Position numbers and translations under genes: made by a program. The notes under the pieces were generated by a model. That model was not told where the DNA came from. It did no database searches and saw nothing but the letters and a program-made list of their open reading frames with translations. From assembly GCF_902706285.1 (NCBI RefSeq), contig NZ_CACSKD010000003.1:310001-374000 (forward strand): a stretch of DNA of 64,000 nt, written 5' to 3'. Source of the stretch: Rhizobium sp. 18055 (GTDB lineage: Bacteria > Pseudomonadota > Alphaproteobacteria > Rhizobiales > Rhizobiaceae). Every line of letters starts with the position of its first letter. The stretch's first letter is position 1. Positions 26,340 to 34,453 of this stretch are shown here, piece after piece.

Positions 26340-27302
26340 ATGAAGTCTCCGGTGGTTGCCAGCCGACAATCCTGGTTTGCACGCAATCGCATGGCATTGC
26401 TGACCGTGGCCATCGTCGGCGCCTATGCCGCCTTCATCGAATGGTTCTGGGGCTGGTCCTCGATCTTGGCGCAGTGGGCCGCGGTCGGTGCACTGCCGAT
26501 CATGACCGCGCTCATTCTCCTGACCGGCACCTATTTTCTGCGCACCTGGCGCATCTACGATTATTTCCCGCAGGAAACGGCTGGCCGTTTTCAAGCGCTG
26601 TTTCGGGTGACGCAGGTGCACAACCTGCTCAACATCATGTTGCCGTTTCGCGCCGGAGAGACCAGCTTTCCGCTGCTGATGCGCACGGAATTCGGCATTC
26701 CGCTGACACGCGGCACATCGGCCCTTCTGGTCATGCGGCTTCTTGATCTTCACGCATTGCTGGCCGCCGCCGGCATTGGTTTCGCCATCGCCTCGACACA
26801 CAAGCTGATCGTGTGGCTGCTGTGGATCGCGTTCCTGCTGCTACCGGTTGGCGCCTTCGCTGCCCGTAAATCGCTGGTGCGGCTGGCTGCCAGACTGTTG
26901 CCGTCGAAACTGCAGCAGTTTGTCGCAGAGATCGAGAACGGTCTGCCTGCAAACGCCCCAGCCTTCGCACGGGCTTGGGCGATGACCGTGATCAACTGGC
27001 TGGTGAAGGTTCTGGTGCTCGCCTGGGCGCTGCGGCTGATGGGCGTGCTGCCGATGGCGGCAAGCTTCGGCGGCGCGCTCGGCGGCGAGCTGTCGTCTGT
27101 CCTGCCGGTACACGCACCGGGCGGCGTCGGCACGTATCCAGCTGGCATAACCGCGGGCGCCGTCGCATTCGGTTCGTCGGGCGAAGCGACCGCAATTGCC
27201 GCACTCGCGCAGGCAAGCATCAACGCCCATTTGCTGATTGTCGTCTCGGCGCTGACAGGCACGGCAATTTCATTGCCGTTCGGCCGTCGCCGCAAGGTCT
27301 GA
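26340..27302 (+). CDS. Flippase-like integral membrane protein (AglD/UPF0104 family)
   Basis: 320 residues with about seven to eight membrane segments. It has the pattern of the lysylphosphatidylglycerol-synthase-type transmembrane (AglD/UPF0104) family: HNLLNIMLPFRAGETSFPLL near residues 98-117, ALLVMRLLDLHALLAAAGIG, and the late Gly/Pro-rich VLPVHAPGGVGTYPAGITAG. It starts 66 bases from the divergent GT2 gene. Family members sit beside polyprenyl-glycan enzymes and are proposed, not proven, to move lipid-linked sugars across the membrane; that fits this cluster. Confidence 0.8.
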   Translation: MKSPVVASRQSWFARNRMALLTVAIVGAYAAFIEWFWGWSSILAQWAAVGALPIMTALILLTGTYFLRTWRIYDYFPQETAGRFQALFRVTQVHNLLNIMLPFRAGETSFPLLMRTEFGIPLTRGTSALLVMRLLDLHALLAAAGIGFAIASTHKLIVWLLWIAFLLLPVGAFAARKSLVRLAARLLPSKLQQFVAEIENGLPANAPAFARAWAMTVINWLVKVLVLAWALRLMGVLPMAASFGGALGGELSSVLPVHAPGGVGTYPAGITAGAVAFGSSGEATAIAALAQASINAHLLIVVSALTGTAISLPFGRRRKV

Positions 27303-27343
27303 GAGCCGCTCGGCCGAACTGCATGCAGCAGCAGCGAAACGGC

Positions 27344-28846
27344 CTATTGGAAGGCCGTCTCGAAGAAGCTTCTGAGCTTGCGCGAATGCAGCGTTTCCGG
27401 CGGCATGGCGGCAAGTTTCTGTACTGCGCGGATGCCGATCTGCAGATGCTGGTTGACCTGCGTCCGATAGAACGCCGTCGCCATGCCGGGCAGCTTCAAT
27501 TCGCCATGCAGCGGCTTGTCCGACACGCAGAGCAGCGTTCCGTAAGGCACTCTGAACCGGAAACCGTTGGCCGCAATCGTTGCCGATTCCATGTCGAGCG
27601 CGATGGCGCGGGCCTGCGACAGCCGCTTCACCGGCCCGCGCTGGTCGCGCAGTTCCCAGTTGCGATTGTCGATTGTACCAACGGTGCCGGTGCGCATGAT
27701 CCGCTTCAGCTCGAACCCTTCGTAACCGGTGATTTCCGCGACGGCCGCCTCAAGCGCGACCTGCACCTCAGCCAGCGCCGGGATCGGCACCCAGACAGGC
27801 AGGTCGTCGTCGAGAACGTGGTCCTCGCGCATATAGGCGTGGGCAAGGACATAGTCGCCGAGACGCTGGCTGTTGCGCAGACCGGCGCAATGGCCGAGCA
27901 TCAGCCAGGCGTGCGGGCGCAGCACCGCCACGTGGTCGGTGATCGTCTTGGCGTTGGACGGACCAACGCCGATATTGATCATGGTGATCCCGGCATGGCC
28001 CTTCTTCTTCAGGTGGTAGGCCGGCATCTGTGGCAGGCGTGCCAGTGTCACGTCGGTTTCCGGCGTACTGGAGCCGGCATGGGTAATGATGTTGCCGGGC
28101 TCGACGAAGCAGGTGTAGCCATCGCCACCATCGGCCATCAGCTTGCGCGCCCAGGCGCAGAACTCATCAATGTAGAACTGGTAGTTGGTGAACAGCACGA
28201 AATTCTGGAAATGCTGTGCGCTGGTCGCCGTATAGTGCGACAGGCGCGCCAGCGAGTAGTCGATGCGCTGCGCCGTGAACGGTGCCAGCGGCGAGGGTTC
28301 GCCCGGTGGCGGAATATATTCGCCGTTGGCGATCTCGTCGTCCGTCGTATTCAGGTCTGGCGTGTCGAACAGATCGCGCATCGGCACGTCCACGAAGGCA
28401 GACGCCGACGCTTCGACATGCGCACCTTCGCCAAAGGCGAAATGCAGCGGGATCGGCGTGGTGGATTCGGAGACGATCACAGGCACGTTGTGATTTCGCA
28501 TCAGGTGCCCGAGCTGTTCCTTCAGGTAGTGCCGGAACAGCGAGGGACGGGTGATCGTCGTCGTGTAGATGCCCGGTGCCGTCACGTGGCCGTAGGACAG
28601 CCGCGTATCGATATGCCCGAAGCTGGTCGTCTCGATGCTCACCTGCGGATAGAAGGCGCGGTAGCGCGAGGTGATCGGCGCACCCTTCGCCAGCTCGGCG
28701 AAGTTCTCGATCAGAAATGCCGTATTGCGCTCATAAAGCTCCGTCAGTACGTCCACGGCCTTGACGGGGTCGTCGAAGCTCTTCGGGACGAACGGAGTCG
28801 GCGACAAGATGTCGAGGGGGGCAGAAGGAGAGATTCGTTTGCTCAT
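27344..28846 (-). CDS. amn: AMP nucleosidase
   Basis: Hydrolyses AMP to adenine and ribose 5-phosphate. 500 residues, the full length of bacterial Amn. An N-terminal regulatory domain (about residues 1-180) precedes a purine-nucleoside-phosphorylase-like catalytic domain containing MINIGVGPSNAKTITDHVAV, HAWLMLGHCAGLRNSQRLGD, and LDMESATIAANGFRFRVPYG with the conserved MES motif at the nucleoside site. GGAG upstream of the ATG supports the start. It is monocistronic. A large open frame on the opposite strand is its shadow. Confidence 0.95.
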   Translation of the reverse strand: MSKRISPSAPLDILSPTPFVPKSFDDPVKAVDVLTELYERNTAFLIENFAELAKGAPITSRYRAFYPQVSIETTSFGHIDTRLSYGHVTAPGIYTTTITRPSLFRHYLKEQLGHLMRNHNVPVIVSESTTPIPLHFAFGEGAHVEASASAFVDVPMRDLFDTPDLNTTDDEIANGEYIPPPGEPSPLAPFTAQRIDYSLARLSHYTATSAQHFQNFVLFTNYQFYIDEFCAWARKLMADGGDGYTCFVEPGNIITHAGSSTPETDVTLARLPQMPAYHLKKKGHAGITMINIGVGPSNAKTITDHVAVLRPHAWLMLGHCAGLRNSQRLGDYVLAHAYMREDHVLDDDLPVWVPIPALAEVQVALEAAVAEITGYEGFELKRIMRTGTVGTIDNRNWELRDQRGPVKRLSQARAIALDMESATIAANGFRFRVPYGTLLCVSDKPLHGELKLPGMATAFYRTQVNQHLQIGIRAVQKLAAMPPETLHSRKLRSFFETAFQ

Positions 28847-28933
28847 AAGACATTATAGAGCGTTGTTTTTGACAAGCAAACGACGCGTTCATAAACCGGC
28901 AGCCAGATCTATGTGCTGCCGGCCACTGCTCTA

Positions 28934-29095
28934 TCAGTTCACAGCCGTACAAACCGCGCTGTAGCGATCGGCGCAGGTATAGTTTGCGCCGAAATGCGAC
29001 TGCGCGCCGCCGCCGGCATTGCGATTGACCGCCGCCGAGAACGAGAAGGCGAAGATCGCTGCGAACAGCGTGATGATGGTGAAGCGTCTTGCCAT
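28934..29095 (-). CDS. Small secreted or membrane-anchored hypothetical protein (53 aa)
   Basis: Starts MARRFTIITLFAAIFAFSFS, a positively charged end and one hydrophobic stretch (residues 5-22) that reads as a signal peptide or single membrane anchor. A short mature part with two Cys follows (NYTCADRYSAVCTAVN). The Cys pair could form a disulfide in the periplasm. An upstream in-frame ATG would add five residues (MDVLT). No family recognised. Charge pattern, hydrophobic core and codon use support a real gene. Confidence 0.5.
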   Translation of the reverse strand: MARRFTIITLFAAIFAFSFSAAVNRNAGGGAQSHFGANYTCADRYSAVCTAVN

Positions 29096-29326
29096 AGTAA
29101 GCACGTCCATAATCCTTGCCCATGCGACAGGTTCAGTCTGCAGAAGCGTGCCTGTTTCCAGGCCCGTACTTTAGAATGACACCGTTTTGCCATGGTCAGG
29201 CTGAACCGATGCTGAGATGGAGGTTCATCCGCCGTTCATCAAGCGGGCTTGCGCAGGCACGCTGCGCAACGCGGGGAGAAATTGAGAGAATGCGCCCTGC
29301 GAAAAGCCGGCGCATTGCTGTTGCTG

Positions 29327-29665
29327 CTAGAGGCGGGTCCAGGTCTGCGACTTGCAGAGCACGGAAAGAACGCATCCTTTCATCTTCAGAATGTTGCCGG
29401 CAATCGTGCCCGAGCCGCTATAGGTCTTGTCATTGGCGGGGTCGGTTATCTCGCCGCTATAGGTGCCGCCGGTGCCGGCGAGCGTGCCGATCTTGCGACC
29501 GGCATATTTGCCGGTTTTCAGCGTGATGCAGTAGCTGCCGCCGCACGAGGCGATCACGGCGGTATCGCCCGCCATCGTTTTCCAGTTGCCGACGATCGGC
29601 TCCTCGGCATGAGCAAGTGTTGCTGAAAGCGCCAATGCGCTCGCCAGAATGAGACTGCGGACCAT
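29327..29665 (-). CDS. Secreted DUF2147 family protein
   Basis: 112 residues. A signal peptide (MVRSLILASALALSATLAHA) precedes a compact beta-rich domain: EEPIVGNWKTMAGDTAVIAS, CGGSYCITLKTGKYAGRKIG, EITDPANDKTYSGSGTI, LKMKGCVLSVLCKSQTW. The two Cys pairs fit disulfides in the periplasm. This is the DUF2147 signature (one repeat unit), whose biochemical function is unknown. GGGAGG eight bases before the ATG is a strong ribosome binding site. It is not obviously in an operon. Confidence 0.85.
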   Translation of the reverse strand: MVRSLILASALALSATLAHAEEPIVGNWKTMAGDTAVIASCGGSYCITLKTGKYAGRKIGTLAGTGGTYSGEITDPANDKTYSGSGTIAGNILKMKGCVLSVLCKSQTWTRL

Positions 29666-30101
29666 CTTTTACCTCCCTGATGCCCTGAGGCTGCGGAAAT
29701 TAACTGACGCGAACGTAAAGGTAAATATTCCGCTTCGGAAATGCCGGGAAATCCGGGATCAAAAACTGCGGAGTTGCCTGTATCTTCATGCCGCAGCTGA
29801 TTTCGTGGTGAACAAAGGGTTGATTTTGAAATCTGAATTTTCTCTTAATCAAACGCCGGAATCCTTAATGCGCAGGCAATCCGATGTTTAACAAAAAGCC
29901 AAATTTACCAAGCGTTTGCACTTTGTTTGTCTCAAATTAATCATGCATTTTAGGCGTTTTTTGAAGCCCGTGCTGCATAGTGAACCCATCAAACGAGCGG
30001 GGCAAACCCGCCGAGCCGAAGAGACCAGAAGCCGCGTTAGACGGCAAGGCTCGGAGGTAAAACAGGGTAAGTCGACAACAGGCTAAACAGGGATAAAACC
30101 G
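29666..30101. other. Intergenic region with structured Sel1-gene leader
   Basis: 436 bases. The left two thirds is AT-rich and holds the DUF2147 promoter; its short plus-strand frame has no coding character. The last 105 bases form a structured leader to the Sel1 gene (see 29997-30052). Confidence 0.5.
29997..30052 (+). promoter_or_regulatory. Structured 5' leader of the Sel1-repeat gene
   Basis: Two consecutive hairpins: GCGGG-GCAAA-CCCGC at 29997-30011, then GAGCC...GGCTC at 30013-30052 enclosing GCCG-CGTTAGA-CGGC. GGAGG follows at once but is about 45 bases before the ATG; a nearer AGGGA serves the start. I do not recognise a known riboswitch class. Confidence 0.35.
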
Positions 30102-30368
30102 ATGGCACGCTTTGAAATGCACAATGCTGAAATGGCCACCATGGGTGGCGAGAACAACGCCGACGTCTTCTGCGAAATGGGTCTGATGTATGCAACCGGT
30201 CGCGGATGCTCCGTCGATCTGGTCGCGGCCCACAAGTGGCTGAACATCGCCGCAATCAAGGGCAACGATCGCGCCGCAGAACTGCGCGCCGATCTGGCCG
30301 CGAGCATGGACAAGATGCAGATTGTCGAGGCGCTGCGTGCGGCTCGCGAATGGATGACGGTCCACTAA
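30102..30368 (+). CDS. Small Sel1-repeat (TPR-like) protein
   Basis: 88 residues with one clear Sel1 repeat: VFCEMGLMYATGRGCSVDLV followed by AAHKWLNIAAIKGNDRAAEL (about residues 22-61). A helical tail ends AAREWMTVH. Sel1 repeats mediate protein contacts. With no signal peptide it is probably cytoplasmic. It is short for the superfamily but looks complete, with start, stop and a ribosome binding site (AGGGA). It stands alone, behind a structured leader. Confidence 0.8.
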   Translation: MARFEMHNAEMATMGGENNADVFCEMGLMYATGRGCSVDLVAAHKWLNIAAIKGNDRAAELRADLAASMDKMQIVEALRAAREWMTVH

Positions 30369-30457
30369 GGATCGCTATACCACGACATCAACAAGAACAA
30401 TAACCTCGTAGAGGGGGATGGCGGGGCGCTTTGGACGGGGCCTGTGCCAGATATAAC

Positions 30458-30493
30458 GAACCGCGACCGGCAGGAACAAGGCCGGCGCGGTTC
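30458..30493. terminator. Hairpin between convergent Sel1 and HisC-like genes
   Basis: A 12-bp stem with one bulge (GAACCGCGACCGG pairing with CCGGCGCGGTTC) and an 11-base loop, 12 bases from the end of the minus-strand gene. The T-run is weak. Confidence 0.5.
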
Positions 30494-30505
30494 CTGTCGT
30501 TTGTG

Positions 30506-31618
30506 TCAGCCGATGCTCTTCAGAACCTGCGGCAGTGCCGCTTCGAACAGATCCATATCTGCGGCTTGCCCGACACTCACACGGATGCAGCGATTGAGCG
30601 GCGCCACGCCCGGCATGCGGATGAAGACGCCGTGCTGCATCAGCCCATCAACGATCGCGCGCGCGTAAACACCGTCACGGCCGGCATCGATCGCTACGAA
30701 ATTGGTGGCCGACGGCAGCGCCTGCAGGCCGTTCGACCTGGCGATCGCAGAAATCCGCTCGCGTGCTGCATGGATATTGCCGACCACCTCGGCCAGATAG
30801 GCCTGATCCTTCAGCGCCGCTAAGGCTGCTGCCACGGCCAGCCGGTTCATGCCGAAATGGTTGCGGATCTTGTCGAAGGCGATTGCTGTACCCGGTGTCG
30901 AGATCGCATATCCCACCCGCGCGCCAGCCAGACCGTAGGCTTTCGAAAACGTGCGTGTCCTGATTACGTTCGGCAGGTCGATCAGCGATGCGATCGATGG
31001 CAGCGAATCGGCCGGAGCGGTCTCGCAATAGGCCTCGTCGAGAACCAGCAGCGTCGTCTCCGGCAGGGCGCGCGCAAAGGCGATGACGCTTTCGGCGTCC
31101 CACCAGCTGCCCATTGGATTGTCGGGGTTGGCGAAGTAGACCAGCGGCGCGTTTTCGCGCTTCACCGCGTCAAGCAGACCGTTCAGATCCTCGCGGTCCT
31201 GCGCATAGGGGACCGTGACGAGGCGACCGCCGAAGCCCGCAACATGGAAATTGAACGTCGGATAACCGCCGAGCGAGGTGACCACAGGAGCACCCGGCTC
31301 GATCACCATCCGCACGATCTGGCCGAGCAACTCGTCGACGCCGCCGCCGATGGCAATATTGGCAGCACCCGTGCCGAGATGTGCGGCAAGGGCGGCCTTC
31401 AGATCGTAGTTTTCCGGATCGGCATACTTCCAGATTTCGCCACCCTGTTCACGCATCGCGGCGAGCACCGATGGCGCAGGGCCGAAGCCGTTTTCGTTGG
31501 CGCCGATGCGCGCTTTGACAACGAGGCCGCGCTGGCGCTCGATCGCTTCTGGGCCGACAAAGGGAACGGTGGAGGGCAGGGCGCTGACAAGCGGTGTGAA
31601 GCGCGAGAAGGCAGTCAT
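30506..31618 (-). CDS. PLP-dependent aminotransferase, HisC-like
   Basis: 370 residues, fold type I, class I/II. The PLP Lys is about residue 226 in RTFSKAYGLAGARVGYAI. VLDEAYCET carries the Asp and Tyr that contact PLP, and NPDNPMGSW the conserved Asn. Closest in pattern to histidinol-phosphate aminotransferases, but no his genes are nearby, and rhizobia hold several HisC paralogues that act on aromatic amino acids. Specificity is therefore open. Single gene, with a PilZ gene upstream on the same strand at 91 bases. Confidence 0.88.
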   Translation of the reverse strand: MTAFSRFTPLVSALPSTVPFVGPEAIERQRGLVVKARIGANENGFGPAPSVLAAMREQGGEIWKYADPENYDLKAALAAHLGTGAANIAIGGGVDELLGQIVRMVIEPGAPVVTSLGGYPTFNFHVAGFGGRLVTVPYAQDREDLNGLLDAVKRENAPLVYFANPDNPMGSWWDAESVIAFARALPETTLLVLDEAYCETAPADSLPSIASLIDLPNVIRTRTFSKAYGLAGARVGYAISTPGTAIAFDKIRNHFGMNRLAVAAALAALKDQAYLAEVVGNIHAARERISAIARSNGLQALPSATNFVAIDAGRDGVYARAIVDGLMQHGVFIRMPGVAPLNRCIRVSVGQAADMDLFEAALPQVLKSIG

Positions 31619-31709
31619 TCTAAGGCATGTCCCGAGGCTATGAAAATCGCGCCAACAATAGGCGCGGATAGAGCCAAGGCAAGGAAGATTATTCCCCGGA
31701 AAAGCTTAT

Positions 31710-32105
31710 TTACATGCTGATCGTGCGGCGCGCATCGATCGCTTCCGTGTTGCCGATCATGAAGTCGGCGCGGACCACGCGGCGCAGGACCTCGGGCTCC
31801 AACGCATTGATGAAGCGGACATGCAGGCGCTCGTTGCGGCGGGAGACTTCGGCGCAGCCGATGCGGTAGGCGAGGCCAAGAATGTTGAGGTAGTAGTGCT
31901 TGGGAAGACCGGTCGCAGAAGCAACCAGAAGCGTTGCGCCGCCGCGTGAAATATCGATGATCTCGGCACTGCGCATGGAGACGCCGGTCAGGCAGGGCCG
32001 CACCGCAACCAGGCGCGCGGGGCGCTTCACGTTGAACTGTTCCCACCGTGTCTCGTAGATTTCGGATTTGACGGTTGCGAGATGTGTGGAGGTAAGCATC
32101 GACAT
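31710..32105 (-). CDS. PilZ-domain protein
   Basis: 131 residues, a stand-alone PilZ domain, the c-di-GMP receptor fold. The arginine-containing motif appears as NVKRPARLVAVRP (about residues 25-37) and the second motif as DISRGGATLLV (51-61, the family D/NxSxxG). It ends with a short basic tail. No membrane segment. A second PilZ-like protein is encoded 1.2 kb away and a PAS-GGDEF-EAL protein sits at the right end of the window. It probably controls motility, polysaccharide or attachment; the effector is unknown. Confidence 0.85.
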   Translation of the reverse strand: MSMLTSTHLATVKSEIYETRWEQFNVKRPARLVAVRPCLTGVSMRSAEIIDISRGGATLLVASATGLPKHYYLNILGLAYRIGCAEVSRRNERLHVRFINALEPEVLRRVVRADFMIGNTEAIDARRTISM

Positions 32106-32214
32106 TGCAGGTGCGCTCCTGAAACCAGGCAGATCCTAGTCTTACGGATGAAGCGTCACATGAATGCTTTGCGCAATCATCAACGAAGTCATTACAACTT
32201 TAGTGAATAAGCAT

Positions 32215-32616
32215 TTAACTCATTGCCCGAACGGCAATAAACCCGCCCGCAGCGGTCATCGCGGTGACGAAGCCACCCCAGGCCAGGTCCACCATGCTCA
32301 TGACAAGCGGCCAGTTCTTAAGCGTCGCAAGGTTGGTAATGTCGTAGGTTCCGTAGGCAGCGAGCCCGAGGATCAAACCATAGATGACGGCCGTCCACAC
32401 AGAGCCTGACGCAATCGCTGGAAACACGGCAAGCACGACCACGGCAACGGCGAAGAACAGGTAGAAAACAGCCGCGACGCCAAGGTTCGGAGAGGGTAGC
32501 ATCATTTCGCCGAGTTGCTCGCGATAGAACGTCCGAGCGACGAGACCAAGCCAGACGGCATCGAAAACGAGCAAGGTGGTTAGCGAACCGGCATAGGCAA
32601 CAAGAGCTGTTTTCAT
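32215..32616 (-). CDS. DUF2177 family membrane protein
   Basis: 133 residues with four predicted membrane helices: LVAYAGSLTTLLVFDAVWLG, FYLFFAVAVVVLAVFPAIAS, VWTAVIYGLILGLAAYGTYD and MVDLAWGGFVTAMTAAGGFI. The DAVWLG and YGTYDITNLATLKNWP motifs are those of DUF2177, an uncharacterised inner-membrane family. GGGGAAA before the ATG at 32616 excludes the longer open frame, whose N-terminal part would run through the promoter region and the divergent host-attachment gene. Confidence 0.85.
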   Translation of the reverse strand: MKTALVAYAGSLTTLLVFDAVWLGLVARTFYREQLGEMMLPSPNLGVAAVFYLFFAVAVVVLAVFPAIASGSVWTAVIYGLILGLAAYGTYDITNLATLKNWPLVMSMVDLAWGGFVTAMTAAGGFIAVRAMS

Positions 32617-32779
32617 ACGAATTTCCCCGCGTTTCCGACTTTTTACGCCGTCGGCGCGGATTGGATTGCTCGCCATCTGAATTCTCCGAAATCTCTGAAC
32701 TCTTTGCGACCACGCACGTTTGCCCTTTTGTTGAACGAGTGCAAACCTGCATTCAGGAGATAACATTGAGGAGACTGAT

Positions 32780-33226
32780 ATGGCTGACATCAGAGTGCCA
32801 CGAAATTCCTGGGTTGTTGTATGCGACGGAGGCAAGGCTCTGATTATGCAGAATGACGGAGACGTCATGGGCGTTGATTTGAAGGTCCGGGAAACGCTGG
32901 CTCAACCAAACGAACCCGATCGTGAACTCGGAACCGGAAAGCCGGGAAAAGCGCACGCTTCCAACGGTACGGGCGGCAGCGCGGTTCAGGAAACCGATTG
33001 GCATGAACAGGCAGAAGCCGATTTTCTGAAGCAGATCGCATACAAGCTGGATCATCTGATCAGGAACAATGATGCCAGCAACATTGTTCTTGTTGCGCCG
33101 CCTCGGGCGCTCGGCACTTTGCGGGCGAACCTCAGCATCGAGGCGCAAGCCGTCATCTCGGCGGAAATCGCCAAGGATTATACCAATCTCCCCATCGACC
33201 AGATCGAACGGCACTTGGTGGCCTGA
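32780..33226 (+). CDS. Host attachment protein family (AtsE-like)
   Basis: 148 residues of the Host_attach family, first described for attachment of agrobacteria to plant cells and related to archaeal-type release-factor folds. Visible features: WVVVCDGGKALIMQNDGD at the start, a Gly/Asn-rich linker, DWHEQAEADFLKQIAYKLD, and the C-terminal NIVLVAPPRALGTLRANLS. No signal peptide, so a direct adhesin role is doubtful. GAGGAG seven bases before the ATG. It is divergent from a DUF2177 gene and close to two PilZ genes. Confidence 0.88.
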   Translation: MADIRVPRNSWVVVCDGGKALIMQNDGDVMGVDLKVRETLAQPNEPDRELGTGKPGKAHASNGTGGSAVQETDWHEQAEADFLKQIAYKLDHLIRNNDASNIVLVAPPRALGTLRANLSIEAQAVISAEIAKDYTNLPIDQIERHLVA

Positions 33227-33278
33227 GCACGCCCAGGGAGGGAGCGGGGATTGATGCCCACTCCGTCCCTGGGCTATT

Positions 33279-33623
33279 TCAGCTTTCGAAGCTCAGCCGC
33301 AGGACGTGATGAAGGAATTCCGGATTGATCAGCATGTTGAAGCTGATCGTTGCAAGGTCGCCCTCACGCTTCACCAGTGTCGCGCCGATCTCGTCGTGAA
33401 TTCCAAGAATTTCCAGGAAGAAATTGTTCGGCATTTCTATGCCCGCATTCACCTCGAGAGTCGCGCCGGCAAGCGTGATGCTGCGGATCAGGCAGCGGAG
33501 CTGCGTGGCGGTGCTGAGGTGATGGCCGACGAAAATGACCTTGCCGGGACGGTCAAGTGCGAATTCCCGGTAAGCCTGTTCCGGCTCGGGATGTGCAGTA
33601 TCGAGGTGCATCTGAAAGGCCAT
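33279..33623 (-). CDS. PilZ-like domain protein
   Basis: 114 residues resembling the PilZ protein at 31710-32105: ALDRPGKVIFVG occupies the place of the RxxxR motif (only one Arg remains) and RSITLAGATLEV that of D/NxSxxG (SITLAG). Both c-di-GMP contact motifs are therefore degenerate, so nucleotide binding is uncertain. It may act as a non-binding partner or adaptor. GGAGG seven bases before the ATG. Monocistronic, convergent with the host-attachment gene. Confidence 0.7.
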   Translation of the reverse strand: MAFQMHLDTAHPEPEQAYREFALDRPGKVIFVGHHLSTATQLRCLIRSITLAGATLEVNAGIEMPNNFFLEILGIHDEIGATLVKREGDLATISFNMLINPEFLHHVLRLSFES

Positions 33624-33961
33624 GTTCGCCTCCGCTTGTTGTCTGGTTTCAATCTAGGGCAAGTCTGCTGAATAGTTCTGAAAAAGATCTTTAAAACTAT
33701 AAGCTTATGCGTGACTTAAGGGCGAAAAGTCTCATTTTTAGGCAGCAATCGTCAATTTTGACGAGAAATTACTCAGCTTGACAGCCTCACCGCTCTTGCC
33801 TCATATCAAGTGAGGCTTGAGACGCCAGCCGCTCGCGGATCAAAAATCCACGGTGAAGTTCTCCCGAAATGAACGGTCACAGCCCTTTGTGCATGCTGAC
33901 TGATGGCAATGCGAGCTCCCAACGACGGTCGATACGGCATGCCTTTTGAAAGGCTGAACCA
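33624..33961. other. AT-rich intergenic region
   Basis: 338 bases between divergent PilZ-like and glyoxalase-like genes. It contains a 7-bp dyad at 33749-33764 and a short GCCTCA/TGAGGC hairpin at 33798-33816. No gene is recognised. Confidence 0.5.
33749..33764. promoter_or_regulatory. Candidate operator dyad
   Basis: TCGTCAA-TT-TTGACGA, a perfect 7-bp inverted repeat with a 2-base spacer, in an AT-rich divergent promoter region. The right arm contains TTGACG, which could double as a -35 box for the plus-strand gene. No family is assigned. Confidence 0.3.
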
Positions 33962-34393
33962 ATGTTCTATCCTTCGGTCGATGATCTGAAGGCCCAGGCG
34001 AAGCGATTGCGCAGCGCCATGGAAGCGAGCGGCACGCAGGTTTCCCACAGCGCCGCGCTCGAACTCATCGCCAGGCAGCACGGCGTCCGCGACTGGAACA
34101 CGCTGTCGGCGCTTGCATCCAGACCCAACGCAGCGCCGGTTGCCCTGCTCTCCGTCGGCGCGCGCATCAGCGGCCGTTATCTCGATCAGCCCTTCACCGG
34201 CAAGGTGCTGGCGCTGGGCGAACTCTCGGGCGGCCTGCACAAGCTGACCATCCATTTCGACGAGCCTGTCGATGTGGTCACCTTCGAAAGCTTCTCGGCC
34301 TTTCGCCAGCGCGTCAACGCCCAGATCGACGAGAACGGTGTGTCGCCACGCAAAACCTCCAATGGTCTGCCGCAACTGGTCCTCGATATCTGA
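33962..34393 (+). CDS. Glyoxalase-superfamily-associated small protein
   Basis: 143 residues. The N-terminus, LKAQAKRLRSAMEASGTQVS then ALELIARQHGVRDWNTLSAL, is the helical motif found in proteins annotated as glyoxalase superfamily (Glyoxalase_8). The second half is a small beta domain (GRYLDQPFTGKVLALGEL). No metal-ligand set of a true glyoxalase is visible, so an enzymatic role is not supported. A strong bidirectional terminator follows 26 bases downstream. Confidence 0.75.
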   Translation: MFYPSVDDLKAQAKRLRSAMEASGTQVSHSAALELIARQHGVRDWNTLSALASRPNAAPVALLSVGARISGRYLDQPFTGKVLALGELSGGLHKLTIHFDEPVDVVTFESFSAFRQRVNAQIDENGVSPRKTSNGLPQLVLDI

Positions 34394-34414
34394 GATATTC
34401 AGACGACCTGAAGC

Positions 34415-34450
34415 AAAAAAGCCGCGCTGTCCAGGCGCGGCTTCTGTCTG
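34415..34450. terminator. Bidirectional terminator between the glyoxalase-like gene and iolB
   Basis: 8-bp stem AGCCGCGC/GCGCGGCT with a 7-base loop (34420-34442). The minus strand has six T directly after the stem, so it ends the iol operon; the plus strand has a weaker T-rich tail (TCTGTCTGT). Confidence 0.88.
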
Positions 34451-34453
34451 TGC

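Noticed and set aside
26975..28858. 627-codon open frame on the plus strand
   Set aside because: Antisense to amn and overlapping the flippase-like gene; Arg/His-rich, no motifs.
32617..32868. N-terminal extension of the DUF2177 protein
   Set aside because: Runs antisense into the host-attachment gene; the membrane protein begins at 32616 with a good ribosome binding site.
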